From positions 310,001 through 374,000 of the forward strand of contig NZ_QXTF01000001.1 in the NCBI RefSeq assembly GCF_003583725.1: DNA of 64,000 bases, in the 5' to 3' direction. The translations under genes and the position numbers were made by a program. This document shows positions 19,990-29,777 of this stretch, piece after piece (within the stretch, counting starts at the first letter, position 1; every line of letters starts with the position of its first letter). The notes beneath the pieces were generated by a model. It saw only the letters and a program-made list of their open reading frames with translations. It ran no database searches and was not told the origin of the DNA. Source of the DNA: Sphingomonas edaphi (GTDB lineage: Bacteria; Pseudomonadota; Alphaproteobacteria; Sphingomonadales; Sphingomonadaceae).

Positions 19990-20014
19990 AAAAAAGTCGG
20001 TCCGGTCGGCCCGA
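19990..20014 (-). terminator. Possible Rho-independent terminator of secG
   Basis: On the minus strand, immediately after the secG stop codon, a GC-rich hairpin (TCGG at one end, CCGA at the other, with one internal mismatch and an inner 2-bp stem) is followed by six T residues. The stem is short, so termination may be partial and allow read-through into pyrG. Confidence 0.45.
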
Positions 20015-20377
20015 TTACTGGGCGAGTGGGACCGCCGGTGAAGTCTCGTTGCCGGCCGGGACCGTCGCGGGGGCGCCCGGCGCTTGCTGGATCGGAGCGG
20101 TCTGCTGGAACGGCTGTTCCTTGGCGAGCGAGGTATCGACGGTCGTAGCCTCCCGGCTGACGCCGGCAATGGCCGCAAGCAAGATCGACAGGATGATGAA
20201 GATCGCGCCGAGAATCGCGGTCGCACGGGTCAGGAAGTCTGCTGCGCCTCGGGCAGTCATCAGGCCCGCCGAGGAGCCACCGACGCCAAGCCCGCCGCCT
20301 TCCGACCGTTGCATGAGAATGACCGCGACAAGTGCTGCGGCGACGATCGTCTGGACGATTAGCAGAAAGGTGAACAT
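20015..20377 (-). CDS. secG: Preprotein translocase subunit SecG
   Basis: Small membrane subunit of the SecYEG channel. From the ATG at 20377 it has 120 residues. There are two membrane segments, FTFLLIVQTIVAAALVAVI and a second around TAILGAIFIILSILLAAIA. Between them is the SecG signature LMQRSEGGGLG, with GLMTARGAADFLTRAT just before the second segment. The C-terminal tail is rich in Gln, Ala and Pro and should be disordered. The frame opens further to 20419, but the family begins at the chosen Met. Confidence 0.93.
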   Translation of the reverse strand: MFTFLLIVQTIVAAALVAVILMQRSEGGGLGVGGSSAGLMTARGAADFLTRATAILGAIFIILSILLAAIAGVSREATTVDTSLAKEQPFQQTAPIQQAPGAPATVPAGNETSPAVPLAQ

Positions 20378-20475
20378 CGAGGGGGTATCCGAAAAAGAGC
20401 CGGTGAATTTAGGCGCCACTTAGCGAGCGCGCGCCGAAACTTCAACGCGCGCCCGCAATGGCCTAGGCTCCCGAG

Positions 20476-20976
20476 TTATTGTGCGGGCGCGTCCCCGCCG
20501 ACCTGGGCTTCCAATTGGGCAGCCGTCATGCCGATCAGAGCGCCATCCGCGCTGCCAGCCACGCTGGCGCGCGGGAGCCGGACCAGCTTGCCCGACGTCA
20601 GTTTCAGCGTAAGGAATTCGGCGTCGATCGCGTCGATCGTGCCCAGCGTGGCGCCGGCCGAACCCTTGATGGGCGCGCCTACCGCGAGAGACGCCTCGGC
20701 AGCCGCCTTGTCCTTTTCAATAGCGGCGTTGAGCTCCGTCCGGGTCATGCCGACTAGCAGCTTACCTTCGTGAGCAGTGAAGCTCGCCTTCGGCAGATTG
20801 GCTTCGAGCCGATCCGTCTTGACGGTTACGACGTCGCCATTGACTGCGGTTACGGTGCCAACCGCACCGCCATTGACGTCGGTGACGGCCATGCCGACCG
20901 ACTGTGCTGCGGCCGGTGTGAATGGCGCGGCGGCAATAAGAAGAAACGAGGCTACACCACGGGTTAAACGCTGCAT
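20476..20976 (-). CDS. Secreted protein with two tandem PRC-barrel-like domains
   Basis: Exported protein of 166 residues; the signal peptide ends near AAAQ (about residue 25). The mature part is two copies of one roughly 65-residue unit. The first begins VGMAVTDVNGGAVGTVTAV and the second VGAPIKGSAGATLGTIDAI. Each runs through a V-T-V-K/L-T-L-K strand and L-P-x-A-S, and ends in G-M-T-x-x-x-L. The pattern resembles PRC-barrel-like or similar small beta domains. No known function. It lies between tpiA and secG on the same strand. Confidence 0.72.
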   Translation of the reverse strand: MQRLTRGVASFLLIAAAPFTPAAAQSVGMAVTDVNGGAVGTVTAVNGDVVTVKTDRLEANLPKASFTAHEGKLLVGMTRTELNAAIEKDKAAAEASLAVGAPIKGSAGATLGTIDAIDAEFLTLKLTSGKLVRLPRASVAGSADGALIGMTAAQLEAQVGGDAPAQ

Positions 20977-21046
20977 GTCATCCTTTCCCACTGATATGAT
21001 TGGACATTTATAGCCCACGCCGTCTGAGTGGCAAGTGAACGGGGCT

Positions 21047-21802
21047 TTAATGCTGGCAGCAGGCGACAGCGGCTTCAACGATGGGGAGGAAATCCCTGGC
21101 CGTCAGCGACGCGCCGCCGACCAGCGCGCCATCGACATTAGCGACACCGAAAATCTCGGCCGCATTGGAATTCTTGACCGAACCGCCGTAGAGTAGTCGA
21201 ACCTGCTCGCCCGCCTGTCCGTAGGCGGTAACAAGGCGGTTGCGGAGCGCGGAATGCATTTCGGCAATTTCGTCGAGCGACGGAACCTTGCCAGTGCCGA
21301 TTGCCCAGATTGGCTCGTAGGCAACGGCTAAACCGGCCGCGTCGCCAATTGACGACGGCAGCGATGCCGCGAGCTGTGCGTCGACGGTTTCAACCGCGCT
21401 GCCTGCCTCGCGAACCGCGTCGCTTTCGCCCACGCACAGTATGACGCGCAGACCGGCCGCCAGTGATGCTTCCGCCTTGGCCTTCACGTCGGTATCGGTC
21501 TCGCCCTGCGCTTCGCGGCGCTCGCTGTGGCCAACAATAACTAGGGACGCACCGGCATCGAGCAGCATGGCGGCGGAAGTGCACCCTGTATGGGCACCCT
21601 TCGCCGCCTGGTGAACGTCCTGGCCGCCGATGGCGAATCCCGGGACGGCGCGGGCAGCGCGCTCGATGAGGGTCGCGGGCAAGCAAAGCGCAACATCGGC
21701 ACTGCCCTGCCCGCCAGCTTGGGAGATTGCCACGACCTCAGCGAGGTCTGAGTTCACCCCGTGCATCTTCCAATTGCCAGCAACCAGCATCCGCCGCGTC
21801 AT
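21047..21802 (-). CDS. tpiA: Triose-phosphate isomerase
   Basis: Interconverts dihydroxyacetone phosphate and glyceraldehyde 3-phosphate. The 251-residue TIM barrel has the substrate lysine in GNWKMHG, catalytic His in IVGHSERR, catalytic Glu in AYEPIWAIGTGK and the phosphate loops YGGSVKNSN and GALVGGASL. A second Met three codons in (MLVAGNWKM) is an alternative start. It is divergent from ppiD with 130 bp between. The other lower-glycolysis genes in this window (fba, pgk, gap) are 36 kb away. Confidence 0.97.
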   Translation of the reverse strand: MTRRMLVAGNWKMHGVNSDLAEVVAISQAGGQGSADVALCLPATLIERAARAVPGFAIGGQDVHQAAKGAHTGCTSAAMLLDAGASLVIVGHSERREAQGETDTDVKAKAEASLAAGLRVILCVGESDAVREAGSAVETVDAQLAASLPSSIGDAAGLAVAYEPIWAIGTGKVPSLDEIAEMHSALRNRLVTAYGQAGEQVRLLYGGSVKNSNAAEIFGVANVDGALVGGASLTARDFLPIVEAAVACCQH

Positions 21803-21932
21803 GCCCTACCCCTCCAGAAATGGTGGCGCGAGGCCTAGCAATCCGGGAAGCATGAGCCAAGGCGTTGAACCTTGCTGCCACCGCCTCTAAAGCAACGCTT
21901 CCTTTTTTACGTCGAGCGAGACCCGGCCCCTT

Positions 21933-23870
21933 ATGCTTTCCGCCTTCCGCCGCCTGTCCAAATCCGCGGTCGGGACCATCATCGTGGTCCTGTTCCTGCT
22001 CGCCATTCTGGCGTCCTTCGCCGTGGCCGACATCGCCAATGTGAGATCGAGCAGCTTCGGCGGCAGCAGTTCCTCGCTTGCCACCGTCGGCGATGAGATG
22101 ATCACCGAACGCGACATGGATTCGGCGATGCGGCGCGTACTTAACCAAGCACGCCAGCAGAATCCGGAAGCGACCTATGCCAATATCGCCGGCCAGTTCG
22201 GCGCCGTGCTGGATTCGCTCATCGACGAACGGGCGCTGCTCGCCTTTGCCGCGGACCATGGCTTCGTCCTGTCGAAGCGGCTGGTGGACGCGGAGATCGC
22301 CAGCCTTCCCCAGACCCGCGGGCTGGATGGAAAGTTCAGCGAGCAGGCCTATGCCCAATTCCTTTCGCAACAGCAGATGACCGACGCCGACGTGCGCCGC
22401 CTGCTCAATGTGGCGCTGACGCAGCGCCTCGTACTGGCGCCGGGAGCGGTCGAGGCGCGCGTACCGCTGGGCGTTGCGAGGCCCTACGCGTCGATGTTGC
22501 TCGAGCAACGTGAAGGGGAAGTCGCGCTAGTGCCCGCCGAAGCATTCCGCGCGGGCCTTAGTCCATCCGATGGCGACCTTCAGGCGTTCTATGCGCAGAA
22601 CAGCCGCAACTATCTCGTTCCCGAACAGCGGGTGCTCCGGATTGCGAAGATCGATCCGGCTTCCGTCCCCGGCGCGACACCGACCGAAGCGGAGATCGCT
22701 GCTTACTACAAAGCAAACCAGGCCACCTATGGCGGCGCGGAAACGCGGGTCATCAGCCAAGCGGTCGTTCAGACCCAGGCGGTCGCCAACGGCATCGCCC
22801 AGCGAGCCCGCGGCGGCGCGGCCTTCGCGGCTGCCGCCGCCCCTGCCGGTCTCTCCGCAGAGGACGTGAGCGTCGGCCCGCAGACTCGCGCCGAGTTCGG
22901 ATCGCTAGCCGGCGACGCAGTCGCCAATGCGGCATTTGCAGCGGCGAAGGGCGGCATCGTCGGCCCGGTGAAGTCCGACCTTGGCTGGCACGTCATCAAG
23001 ATCGATGACGTTCGTGCCGCGTCCGGCAAGTCGCTGGCACAGTCGCGCGGCGAGATCGCGGCATTGCTGACCGCGAACAAGCGCACGGAAGCGCTGACCG
23101 ACTTCGTTACCAAAATCGAAGACCAGATCGCCGACGGCGCGAGCTTGGCGGAAACCGCCGCCGCCGCGAAGCTGACGGTTACGCCGACCCCGGCAATCAC
23201 TGCGGCCGGCGCTGCGCGCTCCAATCCTGCCTACAAATTCCCGGCCGAACTCGCCCCTGCGCTGAAGGCCGGCTTCGCGATGGCGGCGGACGATGATCCT
23301 GAAGTTGTAACACTGCCCAACGACGCGGGTTATGCTCTCGTCGGCGTTGACAGCGTGATTGAATCCGCACCTGCTCCTCTCGCCCAGATCAAAGACCAGG
23401 TCCGGGACGACTGGATCAAACGGAAGTCTTCCGACAAGGCGCGCGCGGTTGCAGCCGACATCGCCGCAAAGGTCGCTCGGGGCGCGTCGTTCCAACAGGC
23501 GCTCGCCGGATCGACCGTCAAGCTGCCGCCCGCACAGGTGGTCAATGCCCGCCGGCTTCAAATCAGCCAGGCCGATGCTGCTGTCGCGGCGCCACTGAAG
23601 ATGATGTTTGCCTTGGCGAAGGGAAAAAGCCGGATGGTCGCTGACCCTCAGGGTCGTGGCTATTTCATCGTCAAGACCAACAAGGTGATCCCTGGAAATG
23701 CGCTGACTAATCCCTCGTTAATTACGCAGACGCAGATGGCCTTCCAGCAAACGGCATCTGACGAGCTCGGCGCCCAGCTTCTTGCCGCGATGAAAGCCGA
23801 CCAAGGCGTCAAGCGCAATGAAGACAAGATCACGGCTGCGCGTCAGCGGATCACCGGGTCGGGAAATTAA
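21933..23870 (+). CDS. ppiD: Periplasmic peptidyl-prolyl isomerase, SurA/PpiD family
   Basis: Membrane-anchored folding factor of 645 residues. A single N-terminal membrane segment lies at about 12-31, so the bulk is periplasmic. A SurA-N-type helical domain (about 35-170) follows, then a PPIC parvulin domain at about 235-360 with IVGPVKSDLGWHVIKIDDV. A second degenerate parvulin-like stretch and a C-terminal helical region complete it. Size and layout match PpiD, which assists proteins leaving the Sec channel. It precedes trpG by 22 bp, consistent with the gene order ppiD-trp seen in relatives. Confidence 0.9.
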   Translation: MLSAFRRLSKSAVGTIIVVLFLLAILASFAVADIANVRSSSFGGSSSSLATVGDEMITERDMDSAMRRVLNQARQQNPEATYANIAGQFGAVLDSLIDERALLAFAADHGFVLSKRLVDAEIASLPQTRGLDGKFSEQAYAQFLSQQQMTDADVRRLLNVALTQRLVLAPGAVEARVPLGVARPYASMLLEQREGEVALVPAEAFRAGLSPSDGDLQAFYAQNSRNYLVPEQRVLRIAKIDPASVPGATPTEAEIAAYYKANQATYGGAETRVISQAVVQTQAVANGIAQRARGGAAFAAAAAPAGLSAEDVSVGPQTRAEFGSLAGDAVANAAFAAAKGGIVGPVKSDLGWHVIKIDDVRAASGKSLAQSRGEIAALLTANKRTEALTDFVTKIEDQIADGASLAETAAAAKLTVTPTPAITAAGAARSNPAYKFPAELAPALKAGFAMAADDDPEVVTLPNDAGYALVGVDSVIESAPAPLAQIKDQVRDDWIKRKSSDKARAVAADIAAKVARGASFQQALAGSTVKLPPAQVVNARRLQISQADAAVAAPLKMMFALAKGKSRMVADPQGRGYFIVKTNKVIPGNALTNPSLITQTQMAFQQTASDELGAQLLAAMKADQGVKRNEDKITAARQRITGSGN

Positions 23871-23892
23871 GGCGCGGGCTCATGCGCCTGTC

Positions 23893-24477
23893 ATGACCCG
23901 GCCTGCCATCCTGGTGATCGACAATGTCGACAGCTTCACCTTCATGCTGGTCGACTATTTGCGCTCGCTCGGTGCCGAGGTCGCCGTTGTTCGAAACGAC
24001 GACCTGACTGCGGGCGAAGCCATCGATGCCGGCCGCGACGGTATCGTGATCTCGCCGGGTCCCGGGGAGCCTGCCGGTGCCGGCATTTCGGTTGAACTCG
24101 CCGGGCTCTGCATGTCGGCAAGTCATCCGCTGCTTGGCGTGTGCCTGGGCCACCAAGCGATCGGGCTCGCCGCCGGATCCGTTGTGCAGCGCGCCCCGCC
24201 CGTTCATGGCAAGGTGGGAACCGTGCGACACGACGGGACCGGACTCTTTTCAGGTCTTCCATCGCCTCTTGCAGCGACGCGCTATCATTCGCTTGCGATC
24301 CCGGATCCCCTGCCGCCGCTGGTCGCCAACGCATGGAGCGACGATGGCGTCATCATGGGTATGCGGCACGAGACCGCACCAGTCCACGGTGTGCAGTTCC
24401 ACCCTGAAAGCATTGGAACCGCGCACGGCCATGATCTGCTCGCGGCGTTCCTCCGAATTTGCAGCGAGCAAGCTTGA
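23893..24477 (+). CDS. trpG: Anthranilate/aminodeoxychorismate synthase glutaminase subunit
   Basis: Class I glutamine amidotransferase of 194 residues that supplies ammonia for anthranilate (TrpG) or aminodeoxychorismate (PabA). The triad is complete: C84 in [11 protein letters not shown]170 and E172 in [17 protein letters not shown] and [13 protein letters not shown] are typical. TrpG and PabA cannot be separated by sequence here. The expected neighbours trpE and trpD are absent: the gene lies between ppiD and lexA. It may therefore serve folate synthesis or be shared. The start is the ATG at 23893; upstream codons in the frame belong to ppiD. Confidence 0.9.
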   Translation: MTRPAILVIDNVDSFTFMLVDYLRSLGAEVAVVRNDDLTAGEAIDAGRDGIVISPGPGEPAGAGISVELAGLCMSASHPLLGVCLGHQAIGLAAGSVVQRAPPVHGKVGTVRHDGTGLFSGLPSPLAATRYHSLAIPDPLPPLVANAWSDDGVIMGMRHETAPVHGVQFHPESIGTAHGHDLLAAFLRICSEQA

Positions 24478-24501
24478 CGACTTCACTTTTGTTTCCTACA
24501 C

Positions 24502-24516
24502 GTTCCCCGTTCGTTC
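24502..24516 (+). promoter_or_regulatory. Alphaproteobacterial LexA (SOS) box
   Basis: GTTC at 24502-24505 and GTTC at 24513-24516 are separated by 7 nt, an exact match to the alphaproteobacterial LexA site GTTC-N7-GTTC. It ends 16 bp before the lexA ATG, so LexA should repress its own gene. The promoter probably overlaps this site. Confidence 0.85.
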
Positions 24517-24532
24517 CGAAACGGAGGGGCCA

Positions 24533-25183
24533 ATGCTCACCGCGAAGCAGCATGAGCTGTTGAATTTCATTCATGACCGACTGTCTGCAACGGGCGTCTC
24601 GCCCAGTTTCGACGAGATGCGGGAGGCCCTCGACCTCAAATCGAAGTCGGGCGTGCACCGTCTGATCTCCGCTCTCGAAGAACGCCAGTTCATCCGCCGC
24701 CTGCCCAATCGGGCGCGCGCGCTGGAGGTCGTCCGGATGCCGGAAGTCGCCGGGAGCGCACCGGTGCCCGCGGTCCGGCCAGTGGTGCCGGCCGCAGCGA
24801 ACGACACCATCGAGATCCCACTGCATGGCAAGATCGCGGCCGGCACGCCGATCGAGGCATTGCAGGGCAGCGAAGGATTTGCGGTCCCCGCCGCTCTTCT
24901 CGGTCCCGGGGAGCATTACGCGCTCGAGGTATCTGGTGATTCGATGGTCGAGGAAGGCATTCTTGATGGCGATTATGCGCTGATCCGGCGCGCCGACACC
25001 GCGCGGGACGGCGAGATCGTCGTTGCGCTGATCGACCAATCCGAAGCCACGTTGAAGACTTTCCGCCGCGAAGGTTCGATGGTCCGCCTCGATCCTGCAA
25101 ACCGTCATTACGAGGCGCAGCGCTATCGGCCAGACCAGGTCACCATCCAAGGTCGTCTTGCCGGCCTTATCCGGCGCTACTGA
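24533..25183 (+). CDS. lexA: LexA repressor
   Basis: SOS repressor of 216 residues. The N-terminal winged helix begins [17 protein letters not shown] and has the recognition region [18 protein letters not shown]. The linker carries the self-cleavage bond at A103-G104 in KIAAGTP. The C-terminal peptidase has S137 in [10 protein letters not shown] and K175 in ATLKTF. The ATG at 24533 follows GGAGGGG, and a matching SOS box lies just upstream. In many relatives moeA precedes lexA; here trpG does. Confidence 0.97.
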   Translation: MLTAKQHELLNFIHDRLSATGVSPSFDEMREALDLKSKSGVHRLISALEERQFIRRLPNRARALEVVRMPEVAGSAPVPAVRPVVPAAANDTIEIPLHGKIAAGTPIEALQGSEGFAVPAALLGPGEHYALEVSGDSMVEEGILDGDYALIRRADTARDGEIVVALIDQSEATLKTFRREGSMVRLDPANRHYEAQRYRPDQVTIQGRLAGLIRRY

Positions 25184-25191
25184 GAAATAGG

Positions 25192-25530
25192 ATGGCGCGC
25201 ATCGATTATGTCGAACTGCCGAGCGTCACCGCGCATGAGGTGACGCGCGGTTTCTATGCCAAGGCCTTTGGCTGGGACTTTACCGATTATGGCCCCGATT
25301 ATTCGGCGACGACGACTGGTGACGTCGACGTTGGATTGAACGGGCAGCCGGACGAAGCCTTGGCAGCGCCGTTACCGGTGATCCGCGTAGACGATCTGGA
25401 AGGCGCGTTCGACGCTGTGACCAAGGCTGGCGGAACTATCGCCAAGAAGATTTTCAGTTTCCCTGGTGGACGCCGCTTTCACTTCATCGATCCGTCGGGT
25501 AGCGAAATGGCGGTCTGGAGCGAACTCTGA
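25192..25530 (+). CDS. VOC/glyoxalase-family protein
   Basis: Small vicinal-oxygen-chelate protein of 112 residues, one full beta-alpha-beta-beta-beta pair. It begins MARIDYVELPSVTAHEVTRGFYAKAFGWDFTDYG in outline, and has VIRVDDLEGAFDAVTKAGG and FHFIDPSGSEMAVW toward the end. This group (bleomycin-resistance/glyoxalase-like) is functionally diverse and no substrate can be named. It begins 8 bp after lexA, so it is probably cotranscribed and hence SOS-inducible, which is an inference. Confidence 0.85.
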   Translation: MARIDYVELPSVTAHEVTRGFYAKAFGWDFTDYGPDYSATTTGDVDVGLNGQPDEALAAPLPVIRVDDLEGAFDAVTKAGGTIAKKIFSFPGGRRFHFIDPSGSEMAVWSEL

Positions 25531-25759
25531 TCCGTTAATCGGGGCGCGGCGGAAGCTGCCCAAAGTTTATCGCCGATCTGGCGTGCAACCGTGCTGATCG
25601 CAAGCCGGATCCTATCAGCTTCAAGTAATGGTTATACGCGAGCGTAAGCGCTACGCAGCGCGACGGACGAAATGCCTGTGCGCCAGTTCCGCCAGCGCAT
25701 CCTCTATGTTAGGGGCCCTCAACCAATTCAATCGCGATCCAAGACAAAGGAAAGCTAGC

Positions 25760-27172
25760 TTGAGCGCAAGCAGCAAAATTCCGGGCGTAGTGACCCGCTT
25801 CGCCCCTTCGCCGACCGGTTACCTGCACATTGGCGGCGCCCGCACCGCGTTATTCAACTGGCTGTTCGCGCGGCACCACGGCGGAAAATACCTCCTTCGC
25901 ATCGAGGACACGGACAAGGTCCGTTCGACACAGGAAGCGATCGACGCGATCCTCGACGGGCTGTCTTGGCTGGGCATCGACGGCGATGGCGAACCCTATT
26001 TCCAGTCGCAGTTCGAGAAGCGTCATGCCGAGGTTGCGCATGAACTGATCGCCAACGGCGCAGCCTACCGCTGCTACCTGACGCAAGAGGAGTTGGCGGC
26101 CCGACGCGAGAAGGCGCAGGCCGAGCGCCGGCCGTTCCGGATCGACAGCGAATGGCGTGACCGGACCGACTGGCCGGAGGGCGAATCCTATGTCATCCGG
26201 ATCAAGGCTCCGCGCGATGGCGAAACGGTCATCGACGACCTCGTGCAGGGCCGCGTGACGGTCGCCAATGCTGAGATCGACGATTTCGTGTTGCTCCGGT
26301 CGGACGGGACGCCGACCTATATGCTCGCGGTGGTGGTCGATGACCATGACATGGGTGTCACGCACATCATCCGCGGCGACGACCATTTGAACAATGCATT
26401 TCGCCAGCTGGCGATTATCCACGCGTTAGGATGGCCAGTTCCGGTCTATGCGCATGTTCCGCTGATTCACGGTAATGACGGGGCAAAGCTCAGTAAGCGC
26501 CACGGCGCGCTGGGTGTGGACGCCTATCGCGACGAACTGGGGATTTTGCCGGAATCGCTGTTCAACTACCTGCTACGCTTGGGCTGGGGTCACGGCGACG
26601 ACGAGATCATCAGCCGTGAGCAGGCGATCGAATGGTTCGACGTCAACCACGTCGGCAAGTCGCCGTCACGGTTCGACCTGAAGAAGCTAGAAAACCTAAA
26701 CGGCCATTACATCCGCGAAGCGGACGACGCCCGACTGGCTATGCTGACCTCGCCCGCGCTCGGCTTGAGCTATGAAGAGCTGCCGCTGCTCATCAAGGCA
26801 ATGCCCGAGCTGAAGGCGCGCGCGCACAATCTCAACGAACTGGCCGACGGCGCGGGCTTCCTGTTCGCGCAGCGGCCGCTCGAGATCGACGAAAAGGCGG
26901 CTGCGCTCCTGTCGGAAGAAGCAAAGGGCCATCTCGCACTTGCACATAAAGCGCTTATGGAACTTAGCCACTGGTCACACGATTCCACCGATGCTGCAGT
27001 GCGAAAGGTTGCGGAAGAGCACGGACTTAAGCTAGGCAAACTCGCCCAGCCGCTTCGCGCGGCGCTCACGGGTAAGACGACCTCGCCGGGCATCTTCGAC
27101 GTCCTTGTCCTCTTGGGAAAGAACGAAAGCCTCGCGCGCATCGCCGACCAAATGCTGGAGCCGACTGAATGA
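25760..27172 (+). CDS. gltX: Glutamyl-tRNA synthetase
   Basis: Class I aminoacyl-tRNA synthetase of 470 residues. The HIGH-type motif is in [18 protein letters not shown], and KLSKRHG provides the KMSKS-type loop. The C-terminal part is the alpha-helical anticodon-binding domain. I chose the TTG at 25760, preceded by AAAGGA, because it gives the normal length and N-terminus. The open frame from 25628 would add 44 low-similarity residues. The 229-bp region before it holds only a GCGTA/TACGC repeat near 25642-25656. Its stop overlaps the gltA start by ATGA. Confidence 0.96.
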   Translation: MSASSKIPGVVTRFAPSPTGYLHIGGARTALFNWLFARHHGGKYLLRIEDTDKVRSTQEAIDAILDGLSWLGIDGDGEPYFQSQFEKRHAEVAHELIANGAAYRCYLTQEELAARREKAQAERRPFRIDSEWRDRTDWPEGESYVIRIKAPRDGETVIDDLVQGRVTVANAEIDDFVLLRSDGTPTYMLAVVVDDHDMGVTHIIRGDDHLNNAFRQLAIIHALGWPVPVYAHVPLIHGNDGAKLSKRHGALGVDAYRDELGILPESLFNYLLRLGWGHGDDEIISREQAIEWFDVNHVGKSPSRFDLKKLENLNGHYIREADDARLAMLTSPALGLSYEELPLLIKAMPELKARAHNLNELADGAGFLFAQRPLEIDEKAAALLSEEAKGHLALAHKALMELSHWSHDSTDAAVRKVAEEHGLKLGKLAQPLRAALTGKTTSPGIFDVLVLLGKNESLARIADQMLEPTE

Positions 27173-28455
27173 CCGACAAGACCGCGAAATTCTCGATGGA
27201 AGGCGGCGATTTTACGTATCCGCTGCTGGAAGGGTCCGTCGGTCCCGATGTCGTCGACATCCGCAAGCTTTACGGTCAGACCGGCGCGTTCACCTATGAT
27301 CCCGGCTTCACGTCGACCGCGTCGTGCCAGAGCGCCATCACCTATATCGACGGCGACCAAGGCGTCCTGTTGCACCGTGGTTACCCGATCGACCAGCTGG
27401 CCGAACATTCGACGTTCATGGAGGTGGCCTACCTGCTCCTCCATGGCGACCTGCCCAAGCAGAACGAGCTGGACGAGTTTACCTATACCATTAGCCGCCA
27501 CACGATGCTGCATGAGCAGCTCGCGACCTTCTACCGCGGTTTCCGCCGCGACGCGCACCCGATGGCGATCATGTGCGGGGTCGTCGGAGCGCTTAGCGCT
27601 TTCTATCATGACAGCACCGACATCACCGATCCGAAGCAGCGCCTAGTCGCGTCGCACCGCCTGATCGCGAAGATGCCGACCATTGCAGCGATGGCCTACA
27701 AGTACAGCATTGGCCAGCCGTTCCTCTATCCGGACAATAGCCTCAGCTACACCGGGAACTTCCTGCGCATGACGTTTGGCGTCCCGGCCGAACCGTACGA
27801 GGTCAATCCGATCATCGAGCGCGCGATGCGCCGCATCTTCATCCTTCACGCCGACCATGAGCAGAATGCGTCGACCTCGACCGTCCGCCTAGCCGGTTCG
27901 TCGGGTGCAAACCCGTTCGCCTGCATCGCGGCTGGCATCGCCTGCTTGTGGGGGCCCGCGCATGGCGGCGCGAACGAGGCCGCGCTGAACATGTTGCGCG
28001 AGATCGGCGACGTGAAGCGGATCCCGGAATATATCGCTCGCGCCAAAGACAAGAACGACCCGTTCCGCCTGATGGGCTTCGGCCATCGCGTGTATAAGAA
28101 TTACGACCCGCGCGCGAAAGTGATGCAGGCGACAGCCGAAGAGGTGCTAAAGGAACTCAATCTCTCCGATCCGGTGCTGGATGTGGCACGCGAGCTGGAG
28201 CAAATCGCGCTCCACGACGAGTATTTCGTCGAGAAGAAGCTTTATCCGAACGTCGATTTCTATTCTGGCATCATCCTCAACGCGATCGGTTTCCCGACCG
28301 AGATGTTCACCGCGTTGTTCGCCCTGGCCCGTACAGTGGGTTGGGTCGCGCAGTGGAACGAGATGATTTCGGATCCCGAGCAGAAGATTGGCCGTCCGCG
28401 CCAGCTGTACGTCGGCGCGACGCAACGGGACTATGTGAAGCTGGGCGACCGCTAA
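27169..28455 (+). CDS. gltA: Citrate synthase (type II)
   Basis: Condenses acetyl-CoA with oxaloacetate at TCA cycle entry. The 428-residue length matches the hexameric, NADH-regulated type II enzyme. Active-site stretches include [31 protein letters not shown] and [15 protein letters not shown], carrying the catalytic His and Asp residues. Its start overlaps gltX by 4 bp, so it is cotranscribed with it. Its stop overlaps the stop of the convergent kinase-like gene by 4 bp (28452-28455). Confidence 0.97.
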   Translation: MTDKTAKFSMEGGDFTYPLLEGSVGPDVVDIRKLYGQTGAFTYDPGFTSTASCQSAITYIDGDQGVLLHRGYPIDQLAEHSTFMEVAYLLLHGDLPKQNELDEFTYTISRHTMLHEQLATFYRGFRRDAHPMAIMCGVVGALSAFYHDSTDITDPKQRLVASHRLIAKMPTIAAMAYKYSIGQPFLYPDNSLSYTGNFLRMTFGVPAEPYEVNPIIERAMRRIFILHADHEQNASTSTVRLAGSSGANPFACIAAGIACLWGPAHGGANEAALNMLREIGDVKRIPEYIARAKDKNDPFRLMGFGHRVYKNYDPRAKVMQATAEEVLKELNLSDPVLDVARELEQIALHDEYFVEKKLYPNVDFYSGIILNAIGFPTEMFTALFALARTVGWVAQWNEMISDPEQKIGRPRQLYVGATQRDYVKLGDR

Positions 28456-29777
28456 GCGGCCGGAAGGACCAGAGTGAAGCGCGCCCCTTCACCGGGCGCG
28501 CTTTCCACTTCGATGTCCCCGCCCATTGAGCGGGCCAGCCGACGCGAAATCGCAAGGCCAAGGCCAATTCCACCAGGCTCGTTCCCAACACGCTCATAGC
28601 GTTCGAAGATTCGCTGCTGGTCCGTCGTGGCGATGCCCGGGCCCGAATCGGCAATCGTTACCGCCAGCATGTCGCCGCGACGCTCGATCGACAGGCTGAC
28701 GACAGCCCCATCGGGAGAGTGGCGAACGGCATTACCGAGCAAGTTGACGAGGATTTGGACGACACCGCGTTCCTCGCCAGATGCCAGCGCGCCTTCGGGT
28801 GCCCCGATGAATTCAATGGATATGCCCCGGTCTTGGGCGCGTGGCTGGACGAGCTGGATAGCCTCTGCTGCGATGGCGGGGAGGTCAAGGTCGGCACCGT
28901 TCCCCGTTTCCTGTTCCGTCATCGCGCGGATTACGGAGAGGAGGTGGCGTCCAGCGGCGGCAATGTCGCCTGCGTAGGCCGCATAGTCGCTGCGCAACGG
29001 CCCCTCGCTGCGATCAACGATGCGATCGGCGGCGGCGATGATATGGTCAAGCGGCGAGCGCAATGCTTCGTCCAGAACAGGGTCGAACATGCCTGCAGGC
29101 TCGCCGCCATCGCCGGCAATCGTCACCCGGATTTCATAGCCGGCGAACTTGCCGCCAGCGGAATTGGCTGTCCCGTCGAGTATCACCTGCTGGTCGTCGG
29201 CGCCGCCGCGCACTCGGGCAAGCTGTTGCGCGAAATCCTGTCGGCTCCCGATGGCAGAGAGCAGGGGCATAACACCTTCGCCATCCTCGACCAGCTGGAA
29301 CAGCCGGGTCAGCGGCCTGCCGATTAGCGAAGACGCATCCTTGCCAAGGCGCGCGACGAGGCCGTCGTTGATTTCGACGATCTGCAATTCGGCATCGGTC
29401 GTGAGCGAATTGGCACGATCGCTAACGTCGTCGGCCGGGCTCGACTGGCTTGCGACGAGGGTCAAGCGTGGCGGAGCCGGCGCCCGGGCCTTCCAGCCTT
29501 CGATTGCCAGCGCCGCGCCGTCGGCATCGGGTTCGACGCGAACCCAGAGGTCGAGGTCCTGGTCCGCCGAAGCCGCGATAACTGAGCGCGAAAGGGGCAC
29601 GCCGAGCTTCATCGCGGAGCGGATAACTGCCGCAAGCTGGGGAATGGCGATCGGCGCCCCAAGCCGGGAACCTGCCTCTTCTTGAAGGCGCAACAGGGCC
29701 GGCCCCGCCTCGGTAAGGCGACCCTGCCTGTCGACGCGGCCGTGCACCGGATCGATACCCGACGGCGCGCTAGCCAT
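28452..29777 (-). CDS. Histidine-kinase-like protein lacking the usual phospho-acceptor His
   Basis: Soluble sensor-kinase-like protein of 441 residues, with no membrane segment. A PAS-like region covers about 120-225. The helix that should carry the H box reads [17 protein letters not shown] (235-251): aligned to the HELRTPLNAII pattern, the His position is E237 and the next Glu is A238. The ATP-binding domain is intact, with N345/N349 in [19 protein letters not shown] and [10 protein letters not shown]. This could be a pseudokinase or a kinase using another residue (H245 is near). The start ATG at 29777 overlaps the upstream gene by 8 bp, so the two are coupled. Confidence 0.8.
   Translation of the reverse strand: MASAPSGIDPVHGRVDRQGRLTEAGPALLRLQEEAGSRLGAPIAIPQLAAVIRSAMKLGVPLSRSVIAASADQDLDLWVRVEPDADGAALAIEGWKARAPAPPRLTLVASQSSPADDVSDRANSLTTDAELQIVEINDGLVARLGKDASSLIGRPLTRLFQLVEDGEGVMPLLSAIGSRQDFAQQLARVRGGADDQQVILDGTANSAGGKFAGYEIRVTIAGDGGEPAGMFDPVLDEALRSPLDHIIAAADRIVDRSEGPLRSDYAAYAGDIAAAGRHLLSVIRAMTEQETGNGADLDLPAIAAEAIQLVQPRAQDRGISIEFIGAPEGALASGEERGVVQILVNLLGNAVRHSPDGAVVSLSIERRGDMLAVTIADSGPGIATTDQQRIFERYERVGNEPGGIGLGLAISRRLARSMGGDIEVESAPGEGARFTLVLPAA

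Noticed and set aside
21738-22508. 256-codon open frame antisense to tpiA and ppiD starts
   Set aside because: It spans two genuine divergent genes and the region between them and shows no recognisable domain.
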